64,000 nucleotides of DNA, taken from the NCBI RefSeq assembly GCF_027942865.1, contig NC_134528.1, positions 31,322,732-31,386,731 on the forward strand, in the 5' to 3' direction. The DNA comes from Odontesthes bonariensis (taxonomy: Eukaryota > Chordata > Actinopteri > Atheriniformes > Atherinopsidae). Below, one piece after another: positions 49,950 to 60,660 of the stretch. The notes beneath the pieces were generated by a model, which searched no databases, had not been told where the DNA came from, and saw only the letters and a program-made list of their open reading frames with translations. Made by a program: the position numbers and the translations under genes. Position 1 is the first letter of the stretch. Every line of letters begins with the position of its first letter.

Positions 49950-50658
49950 GTCTACAATTAGAAACAAGCGGATGCAAGGTCCTGAATCAAACATTTTCCA
50001 GTGCAAAGAAACTTGATGCATTCCTGCTCAAACTGGATTTCAGAATTGGAAAAATGTCAAAAGAGAAGCTACAACATGCTTCCTCTGCTGATGGAACAGT
50101 CCAATGGCACAGTCTTTATGCAGAGTTTACTCACATAAACTTGCTTTGGGAAGAAATGAAGTCCTGCTTTGCTGATGTGGATTCACACTTATCAAAAGAA
50201 CTTTGGGTCATGGTCCTTCACACGTCCAACCTTGAGGACTTGAAATAGCAGTACTGAGGAGGCAACAGGTAGAAGTGGATCAAATCTTTCAGCATAACTC
50301 TGCAGGACTACATCCATCACTGACAGGGGTAGTAAACATTCAAGGAGATTTTGAAATAACAGATCACAAGACACCACATGGACATCTGGAGGCAGAAGTA
50401 GCTACATCAAGCAGACATGAACATTAAGTAAAGATAATGACCCGGGATGTCCTGAGCCAGTGGCTGTCCTCGATTTAAATCAGATTGCATAGAGACAACC
50501 CCCATATTATCAAAAATCAAAAAAGAAAAAAATATCAAAAAAGAAAACCAACACTCGACTATCATTGTACAATGTATTATGATGTTTGAAAAAGTGGAGA
50601 GTTTGAAGAGCCATGGGACAAACAAACAGAACACTCTGAGATAAATTTGACATCTCAG

Positions 50659-51128
50659 TGTCAGGATTTCCTGTTTCCTGACTGGAGGTTGGTCTGGAGC
50701 TGGAACCAATTATCTACACACACCTGCAATCAATGGAGCCTCATCTACATCTACTGCCCTGGTTCAGTCCTCCACTCGCCGCCAGATCGTCTGCTTATCC
50801 TCAGTGGTATTGAGCCTTGACTCTGGTCTTTTCTATAGTATTGTCTTTGCATGTTACTGAACCTTTAGTTCCCTGTCTTCAGCTCCTGGTCTCAGCTACT
50901 CACCTGCCCCGCCGTGGTCTCCCTGGAATCCTCCTTCTACCTCAAAGCCGCCAGCCTCCCTCACAGAAGATCAGTCCCTGTTTTCCCCTGGATTCCCCAC
51001 CTTCTGGTTACTGGTCCATCTCCATTATCCTGCGCCTCTGTTCCCACCTGTTACCCGTGTCTTGGCAATAAACCGGATTATCAACACCACCTGATCCTTT
51101 TTGGTTTGTGTCTGAACTAGTGTGTCCA
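50659..51128 (+). mobile_element. LTR-like block inside the retroviral remnant
   Basis: Starts TGTCAGGATTTCCTG, is C/T-rich, and carries AATAAA at 51067-51072 about 55 bp before its end (TGTGTCCA). It resembles fish gypsy LTRs. I see no target duplication, so the boundaries are approximate. It separates the gag-like from the pol part. Confidence 0.45.
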
Positions 51129-52925
51129 GTTATAAAGACTGCCGTTATTATCACTCAGTTATTATCATTGGAAAACAAGGGGCAGCCATGAATGTGGAAT
51201 CAAATGCATTTATTTCTAAATGGTACAATGTGCCAGAATCTGCTCCACATGTTACTTTGTTGGTGAATGAGAATTTCAAAGCAAAAGATTTGGGGCTCAT
51301 GATGAAAACTGCTTTGGGAGTGAAGTGGAAACAAACAGAGAATCCATTAATCTTCCAATCACAAGATGCAACAACGATTAAAATCCTGTGCAGCGTGTCA
51401 GCATTGGCAAAACCACAGGCTATCATAGCATTGGCGACGCAAAGAGAAGCAAAAACTAGTGAAAGTGATTTGTTGAAAAATGATAGCTCACGTCCCAAAC
51501 CAAGTGTCGTCTAAAAATGATGCAGATGTTGGTTTGGTGAAATCTGCTAATCCAGTGAAAGTAGAGTTGACACCCAGTGTAAAACTTCCTAATCGTCCTC
51601 AGTATCCACTCAAGCCAGAAGCAGAGGAGGTGAGTGGGACAGTAGAAGGTTTTGTAGGAAAAGGGTTGGTTGAGACTGTGTGTGTGTGCGTGTGTGTGTG
51701 TAATACTCCAATATTTCCAGTATTGAAGGCAGACAAGTCCAGGTACAGGTTAGCACATGATTTGCACTTGATGATTGTACAGGATTGGCCAGCAGAGGTG
51801 ACAAATCCTTACACACTTCTCACCAACGTGCCTCCTAATGCAAAATTTTTCACAGTAATTGATTTGTGTTCTGCATTTTTCAGTGTTCCTCTGGCAGAAG
51901 AATCTCAGTATTTGTTTGCATTCACATATAGAGGTAAGAAGTAGACTTACACCAGACTTCCCCAAGGGTTTAAACACCTAAAAACCTCATGTGTTTAACC
52001 AGGTCGTTGAACAAGACCTAGAGGGCCTCGCATTGAACGGCACACTACGATGCTATGTAGATGATCTTCTACTGTGCTTACCAACTTTGGAGGATTGCCA
52101 TCAAGATTCCATAAAGATCGTCCAGAGGCTGGCAGAGGGAGGATACAAAGTTTCTCAATCTAAACTTCAGTATTGTCAGCCTAAGGTAGAGTATCTATTC
52201 AACATTAGAGTAAAATAATTATGTACAGAATGAATGAACTCCCGCTTCCCTCAAAATGAAGCCGGTTGGGAGAGAGAGCGAGGGAGCTGTGAGCTGTCTG
52301 TAAACAAGTGAATGGAGACAATGACTAGTAACTCCCGAGTCAGTAAAAAGAATCTCAAGTTTTGAACGACTGACTCATGAATCACACATCATTAATCTTT
52401 TGACGTATCCAGATGTGAGAGTACAGAAGTATACTACATCAAATCCTGCAGATGTCATTCCACTTGAGTTTGAAGGAGAACCACATGAGTGTGTAGCAGA
52501 AACTATGAGGTGTAATGATTTAGAGATCATTTGGGTAATCATGCAGGTTTTGCAGTTGTGAAACAAGAAGGTGGAGACTTCGTGACAGTGAAAGCTGAGA
52601 AGTGTGAACAGCCATGTTCGGTGCAGTTGGCTGAACTGAAGGCATTAACGGAAGCATGTATCCTGGCAAAAGGGAAGGTTGCAAATGTGTACACAGATTC
52701 TGCATATGCTCATGATATTTGCTATTTGTTTGGAGCAGTTTGGAAGCAGAGAGGGTTCAGAAGGGCAGATGGGAGTCCAGTGCGACATGAGGACCAAATA
52801 AAGGAGTTGATTGCAGCCATGATGCTCCCCTTGAAAGTGGCAGTGACAAAGTGTCAAGCTCATCGTAAAGGTAAGGAGCTGGCACCAATGGAGCAAGCTG
52901 TCACACCAGAAGATATCATGCTTGT

Positions 52926-53098
52926 TTATGCATTTGGCAAAGGCTTTTATCCAAAGCAACTTACACAGGTAGGCAGATAGGGTAAGGGGGTCTTGCCTTA
53001 GGACCCCTACTGGAGGTAGTAGCATTCATGCAGGGGATTTGAACCCAGGTAACCCACATGAAAAGTGGCAATCTTACTACTACACTATCCAGTCCCAT
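52926..53098 (-). repeat. tRNA-derived SINE inside the retroviral remnant
   Basis: The minus strand holds the exact B box GGTTCAAATCC (about 53035-53045). The plus strand starts with CATTTGGCAAAGGCTTTTAT and CCAAAGCAACTTACA, a widespread fish SINE body. It lies between the RNase H and integrase parts. Confidence 0.6.
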
Positions 53099-54106
53099 CA
53101 TTCTAATGCAACAGGAAGCAGGTGTGAGAGAGCACAATGTCTGGACGCAGAGAGGTGCCAAAAAGAACGTGAAGGAATTGTGGAGATCACAGGATGGTCT
53201 CCTGGTGGCACCGGTAGCTCTGTTAACAATTTTGATTTCTGGGAGGAATCCAGGGGAGAGGTACTGAAAAGGTAAAACAACAAGGGTATTGGTCACGGTA
53301 CATGCATGCAATGGTTGAAGAAGTGTTGGGTCAGTGGGAAATCTGTGCTTAGAACAATGTACGGAAGAGTGTAAAGACACCAGTGGGATATATTCCCTGT
53401 CCAGAGGGACCTTTTAAGTCATTGGTCATAGACTATGCAGACATGATTAAAACAGTACAGGGTAAAAGATACATGCTAGAGGTGATTGATAGTTTCAGCT
53501 GATGGGTCGAAGCAACTCCATCCAAGGATTTGGGAGCTGAGACAGTAGCAAAGTTTTTGGTAAGGGAAGTGATTCCTCGGTTTGGCATTCCATCAGAGAT
53601 TAGCTCAGATAAAGGCTCAGCGTTTGTGTGCTCAGCAGCTGCGAATCAAGCAGCGCTGTGGGGCCGTTTATCATCCACAGAGTCAGGGGATGGTTGAGAG
53701 AATCAATGGAACCTTGAAAGAAAAACTGAATAAAATATGTGCTTCAACTAAACTAAACTGGGTGGATACTTTGCCTCTTGCACTAATGAGCTATCGCATG
53801 CAGACTCATAGGATCACGCACCTAAAATGTATAGTTGTCCATGCAGAAACAGTTGAGATGGGTTTTTTAGCCAAACATTACTGCTAGCGTAAGATCAAAT
53901 TTGAGGCACAATCTAAGTCAGATGGGGAAAACATTCTGGAGATATGAACACATGAGCCAAATAATCCAACTAGAAGTGGACAGCTGAAAATATTGACCTG
54001 CTGAAGATTACATACATTACACAAAAGCTGAAATAAGGCCTTGTTAATCACCTGTGACCTATGAGCTGGCCTTGATCAGTTGCTTTCATTTTCTCATTTT
54101 GAATGT

Positions 54107-54480
54107 CAAGTCAAGTTTATTTGTATAGCACATTTCATGTACAAAACAGTTCAAAGTGCTTTACATAAAATAAAAGCATTGCAGCGGGGAGTGTAAGAAG
54201 CATTAAAAATACATAAAAGAACATAAAGAGAAACAAATAAAATAATTAAAATGAATTAGAATTAATTAAAAACAAGCAACAGTCTAGATAAGTTAAAAGA
54301 TATCGTGCAGATTTCATGCATAGACACATGAGAACAGAAATGTTTTTAACATGGATTTAAAAATGTCTACATTTGGTGAAAGTTTAATCTCCACTGGCAG
54401 TTTGTTCCACTTGTTTGCAGCATAACAGCTAAATGCTGCTTCTCCATGTTTAGTCTGGACTCTGGACTCTGCTAGGTTTG
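54107..54480 (-). repeat. Second copy of the 23-kb L2-like LINE 3' end
   Basis: Nearly identical to 23228-23600, including AAAGTGCTTTACATAAAAT and the protein end HGEAAFSCYAANKWNKLPVE. It stops where the sequence diverges at about 54480. Confidence 0.75.
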
Positions 54481-56759
54481 TATTCTCTGTGTGGATTCCT
54501 CTCTTTATACACAACGCTTCTGTATCGACACACATAATTAACACAAAATTATTAAAATGAGATAATTCAAACAAATTCACCCAGAAATGGAAAAAAATAT
54601 ATTAAAAAATATATAAAAAACACAAAAGACATTGGGTGTCCACCAGTGAATACTGGCTGTGCCAAATTTATATTCAACAGAGTGTTACACCTCCACAAAC
54701 ATTCAAAAGAATGTATCTCTGGAATACAACATTATTAACACAAAACATACCCACACATTGTGTGCGTCCTCATCAGTAATAGTCAGCAGTAGTTCACAGC
54801 AGGTCTAAACATTCCCACGTGACATGCGCTCAAATAAATCAATAACAAAGTAATACAAAAAGCACACTTTGTGTTCTCAAAAACACAGCAAAAACATAAC
54901 ACACACAGAGACACTGCGTGCCCAATGACATGAACATGGTGAAATACACACTCATGCACGTACTCATGCACTCTCACAGAGCCATGACGTGTCCACATTG
55001 CGCATGATCAACAAAGCTGTTTAACCATCTGAACACGGCTATTGGGCTCAGCAGCAGAGTACAGGACACAGCCATATTGCTGCTTACCTGTGCGCACTGC
55101 GCAGCTCTCAGTTTAAAGGGCAAGGCGGCGTGGCCAGGTGATTGAACGCATTTATTATTTCATCAGAAATAACGCTACGCCAGGTTGGCAGGTGCAGGTG
55201 TCGCAACGCATCGTCTGACGGCAATTTTTTGGGTGTGCCAGCTGCCTCTTTGGGTGGCACCGGCACACCCTGGCACACCCGTGGCTACGCCATTGGTATA
55301 ACAGAATCAACGATGAATCAAAGAAATCACCAAAAATGATCAAATGACTACACAAAAATCACTACACATGAAAATGTGTAAAATTTCAATAAATGAAGCA
55401 GTTTCAAGTTAAAACTGAAGCCCTGAACCAAAAAGTTAAACACAATCAAAACTCAGTCATAATAATATTTGAACCCAAAAATTGTTTAAGACCATAAACA
55501 TTAACATTAGGATCGTCGCTGGCTGCTACTTTTGTTCTTATTCATGGGAAAAATGTCCCACCTTTACCACCTGCAGTTAGACCCACAGAGGTCTTTACCA
55601 CCAACAGTTCGTTGACCAGTCCTTCCATGCTTGGTCCTCTGACCAGGCCTGGCAGGGTCAGCTGCAGCCCAGCTGTTTCTACCCTCTGTCTGAACACCAA
55701 CCCCAGCAACCACCTTCTCAGAATGGGTATGATGCAACATACAAATAGGGAGATCATTATCAGTACTATCAGTAAAGTAATTCCCACTTTAACTGCCATA
55801 GCTCTCCATTTCCCCAAAATCCCAATCTTTACTCAACCTCTGCTGTTTCAGCATCTGTTCTTGGGTCCTTATGTGAGTCGGCTAGGCACTAGCCATGACA
55901 CACACCGGTGATCTAAAAATCTCCACTGAAGTTAAATTAAATATTTTTGCCTCGTGATTGGCAACATAAATAGGGATTTAGTCAGGAGAAGCCATAGTTA
56001 CCTTTTTCCTGATTTGAAACACCATAGAACTTCTACCAATTAATTCCTCTGAACTTCGACTGATTATTCTTATCACAATCTTCATGTGTTTAACCACACT
56101 GGCTTGTATGCATAGGTGTCCAAAACTGCAACACCCAGAGACAACTATAACAGAGTCTAGCTTTGCTTTAAATAACCCATTATATTGTGTTCTGCATCAG
56201 CCATTCTTTAGATACAAACTGATTCTAAGTTTCTTTTACCAATAAGGCTGATTGACCATCAACCCTTACAGATATCACAGGTCCTCTGCAGTTCAGGGCC
56301 TCTTTAATCATGTTTTTGGTTTAATATGCTTTGTTCTAATTCTCCATATAGTGAGTCAGCCATTTTGTAGAGCTCATCTCATTCACCATGTGGTGCACTA
56401 CTGTCCATCATGTATCACACGAACAGTAGTATGTAGAAGATATACACTCCATGCACTGTTCACTGACCATCATGCACTGTTCTGTTTCCAGAAGCATACT
56501 GATGCTAATGTTCACAGTTCAGTGTTCAGATTTTCTTACTTGTGTAAATTGGCTCTTTTCCTGCCTGAGGCGCAGGACTTAGAAATTATTAGTATAATAT
56601 GTACAGGATCCATATTTGAAGCTTAACTTGTTGAGTCTAAATAGTAAACATGTTAGGTGTAAGTTGTAACGTGGCTTGACTTGAGGAGCTGGCTCTTCTG
56701 TGTTGTGCCATGCTCTTTTGAAGCAGTTAGACATTTGGGTGAAGCAGTCTCTGGATGAG
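54481..56759. other. Mostly unrecognised, one membrane-type open frame
   Basis: No host gene recognised. A minus frame at 55542-55817 (91 residues) has a strongly hydrophobic stretch, VGITLLIVLIMISLFVCCII, followed by basic residues, like a single-pass membrane tail. A retroviral envelope tail is possible but unproven. Other frames are shorter. Confidence 0.3.
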
Positions 56760-57000
56760 GGTGTTGTTGGGTTTGAAAAGCACCAGAATGTTGTGTTTGT
56801 AAAAGGTCCTTCCCAGACATTCCTACCATAGATGGAATAACAATATTTTGCACCGTTCTTCGTTTCTTCTCTGTTTGGGTTGCTTGGTCCAGATTTCTTA
56901 GCTGATTTGACAAAGGCAGGGTTTGGGTATCCACAGGTTTGAAGAGCTCTCTTGACGTGTTTACCTTCCATTTCTTCTCTCTCAGCTCTAGTATGGGCAC
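56760..57000 (-). pseudogene. Penelope-like element linker fragment
   Basis: Minus frames read HVKRALQTCGYPNPAFVK and, shifted, NIVIPSMVGMSGKDL: the CGYP and IVIP blocks between reverse transcriptase and endonuclease of Penelope-like elements. The frameshift makes it non-functional. Confidence 0.5.
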
Positions 57001-58679
57001 TCTCAGCCCGATTGTCCCGAAACTACTTAGTAGTTTGACTCAAGTTCAAGTTCACATTTCTACATTTTTTGTACTTACCTCAGCTACAAGTTGATGTAAA
57101 AAACCAACTCACTTTGTCACGAGTTAAAGATGAGCTGTTATACACCTGCTACCGACATTAGTCCAGAGTGACATACATAAGGTTTTTGAGTGATTTCTAA
57201 ATCAACAAGTTTTTTGCTGAAAAATGGACTGCATTTGTAGTTTCTTTTCTTCTTGACCACAGACTTCTTATTCTGATTCTATTTGGGCAATGTGAGGCTC
57301 AGTGTGCTGCTAAGGACTGAACCTCTGACCATCTGACTGAAAGATGACTGCGCTACTATCTCTGCACCTGTGGCTCTAATGTGGCCCTTTTTTAACAGCA
57401 GTGGGGGCACTTTGTTACTCTCTGTTGTTGAATATTTAGCTACATTTCTGGATAGTTTACACAATGGCTGATCTGATACTTCATCTCTTGTTTAAAAGAT
57501 TTAAAAGGAATGAGCTGTTTCTCTCGCTGTATCCTCAGTGATTTCCTGAAACTATCCCCCCAGTTGAACTGACATCACACAAACATCCCACCTGACATTT
57601 AAAACTCAAATATTTGAGCTCCTTCACTTTTGGACTCCTACCAGTGGTTTCGCTTCATTGCATAGAAACTCATTTTTCAATATGCAGTCATACGTTCTTC
57701 TCTTCCCCAGAAAATTTTCCACAGGAAGATATGACTTTTCCAGTAACATTATTTCTCTTTCTTGTCTCTTTGTTTTTATCAGTATTACTGACTGTATTAC
57801 AATGAACAAATTACTAATTGAATTGTGCCTCTTTTAAAATGCTATTTAATCAATAAAGACAGTACAAGACACACATGTCCAAAAATATATATTTTAAGAA
57901 AAATGTAAATGCTGTTGATCAGTCCTCTGTGGACTGCCACTGGTTTTCAGCCCTGTGTCATAATCATTATTTCAGGCTGAGTGGGGAGTTGGGCTGCATG
58001 CCAGATCCTATAAAATAGATCCTAATATATTAGACGAAGGTGAAAATGGATAATCCAAAGGACAACAAGCACTTGATGTTTAAAAGAGGAAGTTCAAAGG
58101 CAGTTGAGGGTTCACTGGACTCTTCATAACATATTGCAAATGATAACAATCATGACTGTAAAAGAGAAGACAATGATGATGACGATAGTGATAGTGATGT
58201 AATTATACTGGTCAATTTTGGCATTAAAGAACAGGGATTCAGGTCAGCTTCGTCAAACTGTGGATAAAAAGTATTATTCAGTTCATCCTCCACTTATAGT
58301 GGAATATTGTTTGTTCCTGTGTCCTTTGTCAGGTTGCCGCTGTTTTATCACCACTCGTAGCAGCACTGCTGAAGCTTGTTCATTGAGCTCAGGGATGCTG
58401 GCACCATCAAGTGGTGTACATTGTTTACTACAGCTCTGAGAACACAAGTTAAGTTCTGTCACTGTGTGGAAAATAATTAGGATGTCTTTCTAGTTCAGAA
58501 GAATTAGAATTCTTTGTAGCACAGTCATGCTTTGTTACATAAGACAAGGAGTTTACCTGGAAACTCCATCATGTATAATGGGATGTATACAGTATACAGC
58601 AGAATTAAATACACTACATCCAAGATCATTCTCATTTCAAATGATTCCAAATCGCACATATTTTTAAAGGCGACATTGA
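57001..58679. other. Intergenic, possible SINE fragment
   Basis: The minus strand near 57310-57370 has TAGCGCAGTCATC and GAGGTTCAGTCC, weakly like polymerase III boxes. Nothing else recognised. Confidence 0.25.
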
Positions 58680-58800
58680 TGGAGTTAAATGATTGTTATT
58701 GTTTGTATATTTCTCCATTTGTCTATGAAGAATATGTGCAAAAACTACCAAGTTGAATGTCACGAACAAAAGAATTTCCCCCTGGGGATTAATAGTATTC
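58680..58800 (+). repeat. LINE 3' tail fragment
   Basis: Has GAATTTCCCCCTGGGGATTA followed by ATAGTATTCTGATTCCGAT, the terminal motif of the LINE type at 26060-26744. Confidence 0.55.
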
Positions 58801-59924
58801 TGATTCCGATGAAACCTGAAGATGGGTTGGACTGTGTGCAAAGGAAGAACTGGTGTGGATCACGATCACTTTTGTTAAAACTGCAAAATACAGCATTGGA
58901 CTTGGTGGAGGATGTCCTTTCTAAACACTCTTGTTTTAAAGTTGTAAGGGTCACTCATTTGTAAAATTAAAAACTCTCCTTAATCCATCCTCCCACTTTT
59001 AAAACCAATTAATTCAATTCAGGGGGGGCTGGAGCCTATCTCAGCTGCCAATAGGTGAGAGGTGGGTTACACCCTGGATGGGTTGTCGGTACATCACAGC
59101 ATACAATTAAGAGTTTACTTAGAAAAAGTATAGGTCACGGAAGAAATTCAATTTGATTTAAAAAAAAGAAGATACACATTTCTTTCCTGAGAATCAAGTC
59201 TTGTGGTTTTTAACCTGATGTATTGGTGATAACAAACTCAATCCTTCTTGGTCTTAAGAAATTCTGGGCCAGTCTGGCAAAAACATACTATTTGATCAAA
59301 TTACATGATGTCCTCTGAGTTCTGAGAAGAATTTCCATTTCACTAAGCTCTGGGAATGCCAGTGCTGTGCTTTATTCTAATAAACAGCTGTGTGCTTTGG
59401 ATTGTTTTCATGCTGGAATTGTCCTCTTCTGAAATACTTTTAGCAGTGATACAGGTCCAGATCATCACAAAGTCACCTTTGTGCTTTTTAAAGTTTTTGT
59501 TTTTGATTGTTCATGAGGATCAAAATATCCTATTTATCAACTTACAAGAAAGCAATGTAAGAAATATCTGATTTGTAGCAAGAGCAGCGTTTGTCCAACG
59601 CAGGAAGTTTGCTCTGGCCTCCAGTCGACCAAGCAGCTGATCAGTAATCTCTTAATATATAGTTTAGTATCTTAGGTTGGAGAACCTTTGTCCATTTTGC
59701 ATCATATTTATTCTTTAATATGAACTCATTTTCCCTCTTTACTATTTCTGTCGTGGGCAGATGACTCATCAGGCACTCACCAGCCCAGGAAGCAGGTCCT
59801 TCTCCAAGTTTCCCCTTAGCCAGCAGAGGGCGCCATTGCAAATACCTCTCAGTGTGCGGAACCTTTCAGTGTTTTGTTTGCACCCGGTTTGGTGGGACGC
59901 GGACGCGGCTCGGTAAACGGGTTC
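58801..59924. other. Region upstream of bms1
   Basis: Contains a fragment (59020-59098, GGGCTGGAGCCTATCTCAGC) of the SINE at 25222-25617. Otherwise no gene or repeat recognised. Confidence 0.35.
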
Positions 59925-60069
59925 ACTTCCGGCTGAGAGGTCACAGTGCAACACGTGAGAGCCACAGAAAGCAGACTGACTGGAGGAATTTTGGAGCATT
60001 CAGGTAGTGAGAGCAGCACTTTGGTGGACCAACGCTTTTACTCGCACTGCTGTCCCGCGTGCACGCCAG
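59925..60069 (+). promoter_or_regulatory. bms1 promoter and probable non-coding first exon
   Basis: GC-rich TATA-less stretch with an ETS-type ACTTCCGG at 59925-59932 and a perfect E-box CACGTG at 59952-59957, the MYC-type site common at ribosome-biogenesis genes. Two possible donors for a non-coding exon follow: CAG/GTAGTG at about 60003 and CAG/GTAGGA at 60070. Coding starts in the next exon at 60661. Exon 1 is inferred. Confidence 0.5.
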
Positions 60070-60660
60070 GTAGGAAGGCTTTCTAAAGAGTTTCCAGCCG
60101 TTTGAACGCAGGAAAAATCTCTGAACACTTCCAGCCATGTGGGGGAGAGAAGGTTCCGGCACAAACAAACTTCGAAATGCGACTTAAGCACTTTGGTATC
60201 TCGAAGGAAAAACGTTATCGCGACCAGCCTAACTATTAAATCCGTTTTATACCAGATTAGATGGATTTGAAAACTGCACAAATGTAGAGTGTAAAATGCT
60301 GACAGAGAATGAGAAGAAGTAGAAAAACAGAGGCACTGCTGTGTGAAGGAGAAAAGCCCCACATGCAGCCTGGCAGTTGGGCCCTTTTTCTATCGTTCTT
60401 CAGGAATTGTTTTTGCCTTTTTGATTTATTACAAGTTGAAGATGTGAATCCAGAAGTGCTTTATCAGCAAAGCTTTGTTAGCTTTTGAGCTGAGACTTGT
60501 GACCTACACGAGATAATGTTTGGCAGATCCCAAATATCCATCCTATATTTCTTTATTTCTTTATTTCCATTAGGGGTTAAAGGAATTTATTGAGCGTTTT
60601 GAACTGGGCACCTAACTGTGTCTTGAAATAGCTGTTAAAGATGGTGTTTGTGCTTCACAG

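Larger units (their letters stand above)
49950..53890 (+). pseudogene. Endogenous retrovirus remnant (pol), broken
   Basis: A gag- or pro-like stretch (50054-50248, 51131-51514) precedes a reverse transcriptase with FFSVPLAEESQYLFAF (about 51870-51930) and the catalytic YVDDLL (52054-52071). RNase H follows (VYTDSAYAHDI at about 52690; KCQAHRKGKEL at about 52850), then integrase (WVEATPSKD at about 53510; [20 protein letters not shown] at about 53670-53730). It is dead: frameshifts near 51960 and 53600, stops near 51944, 52218 and 53500, a GT repeat within pol at 51677-51702, a SINE inside at 52926-53098, and an LTR-like block at 50659-51128. No envelope gene on this strand was found. Confidence 0.7.
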
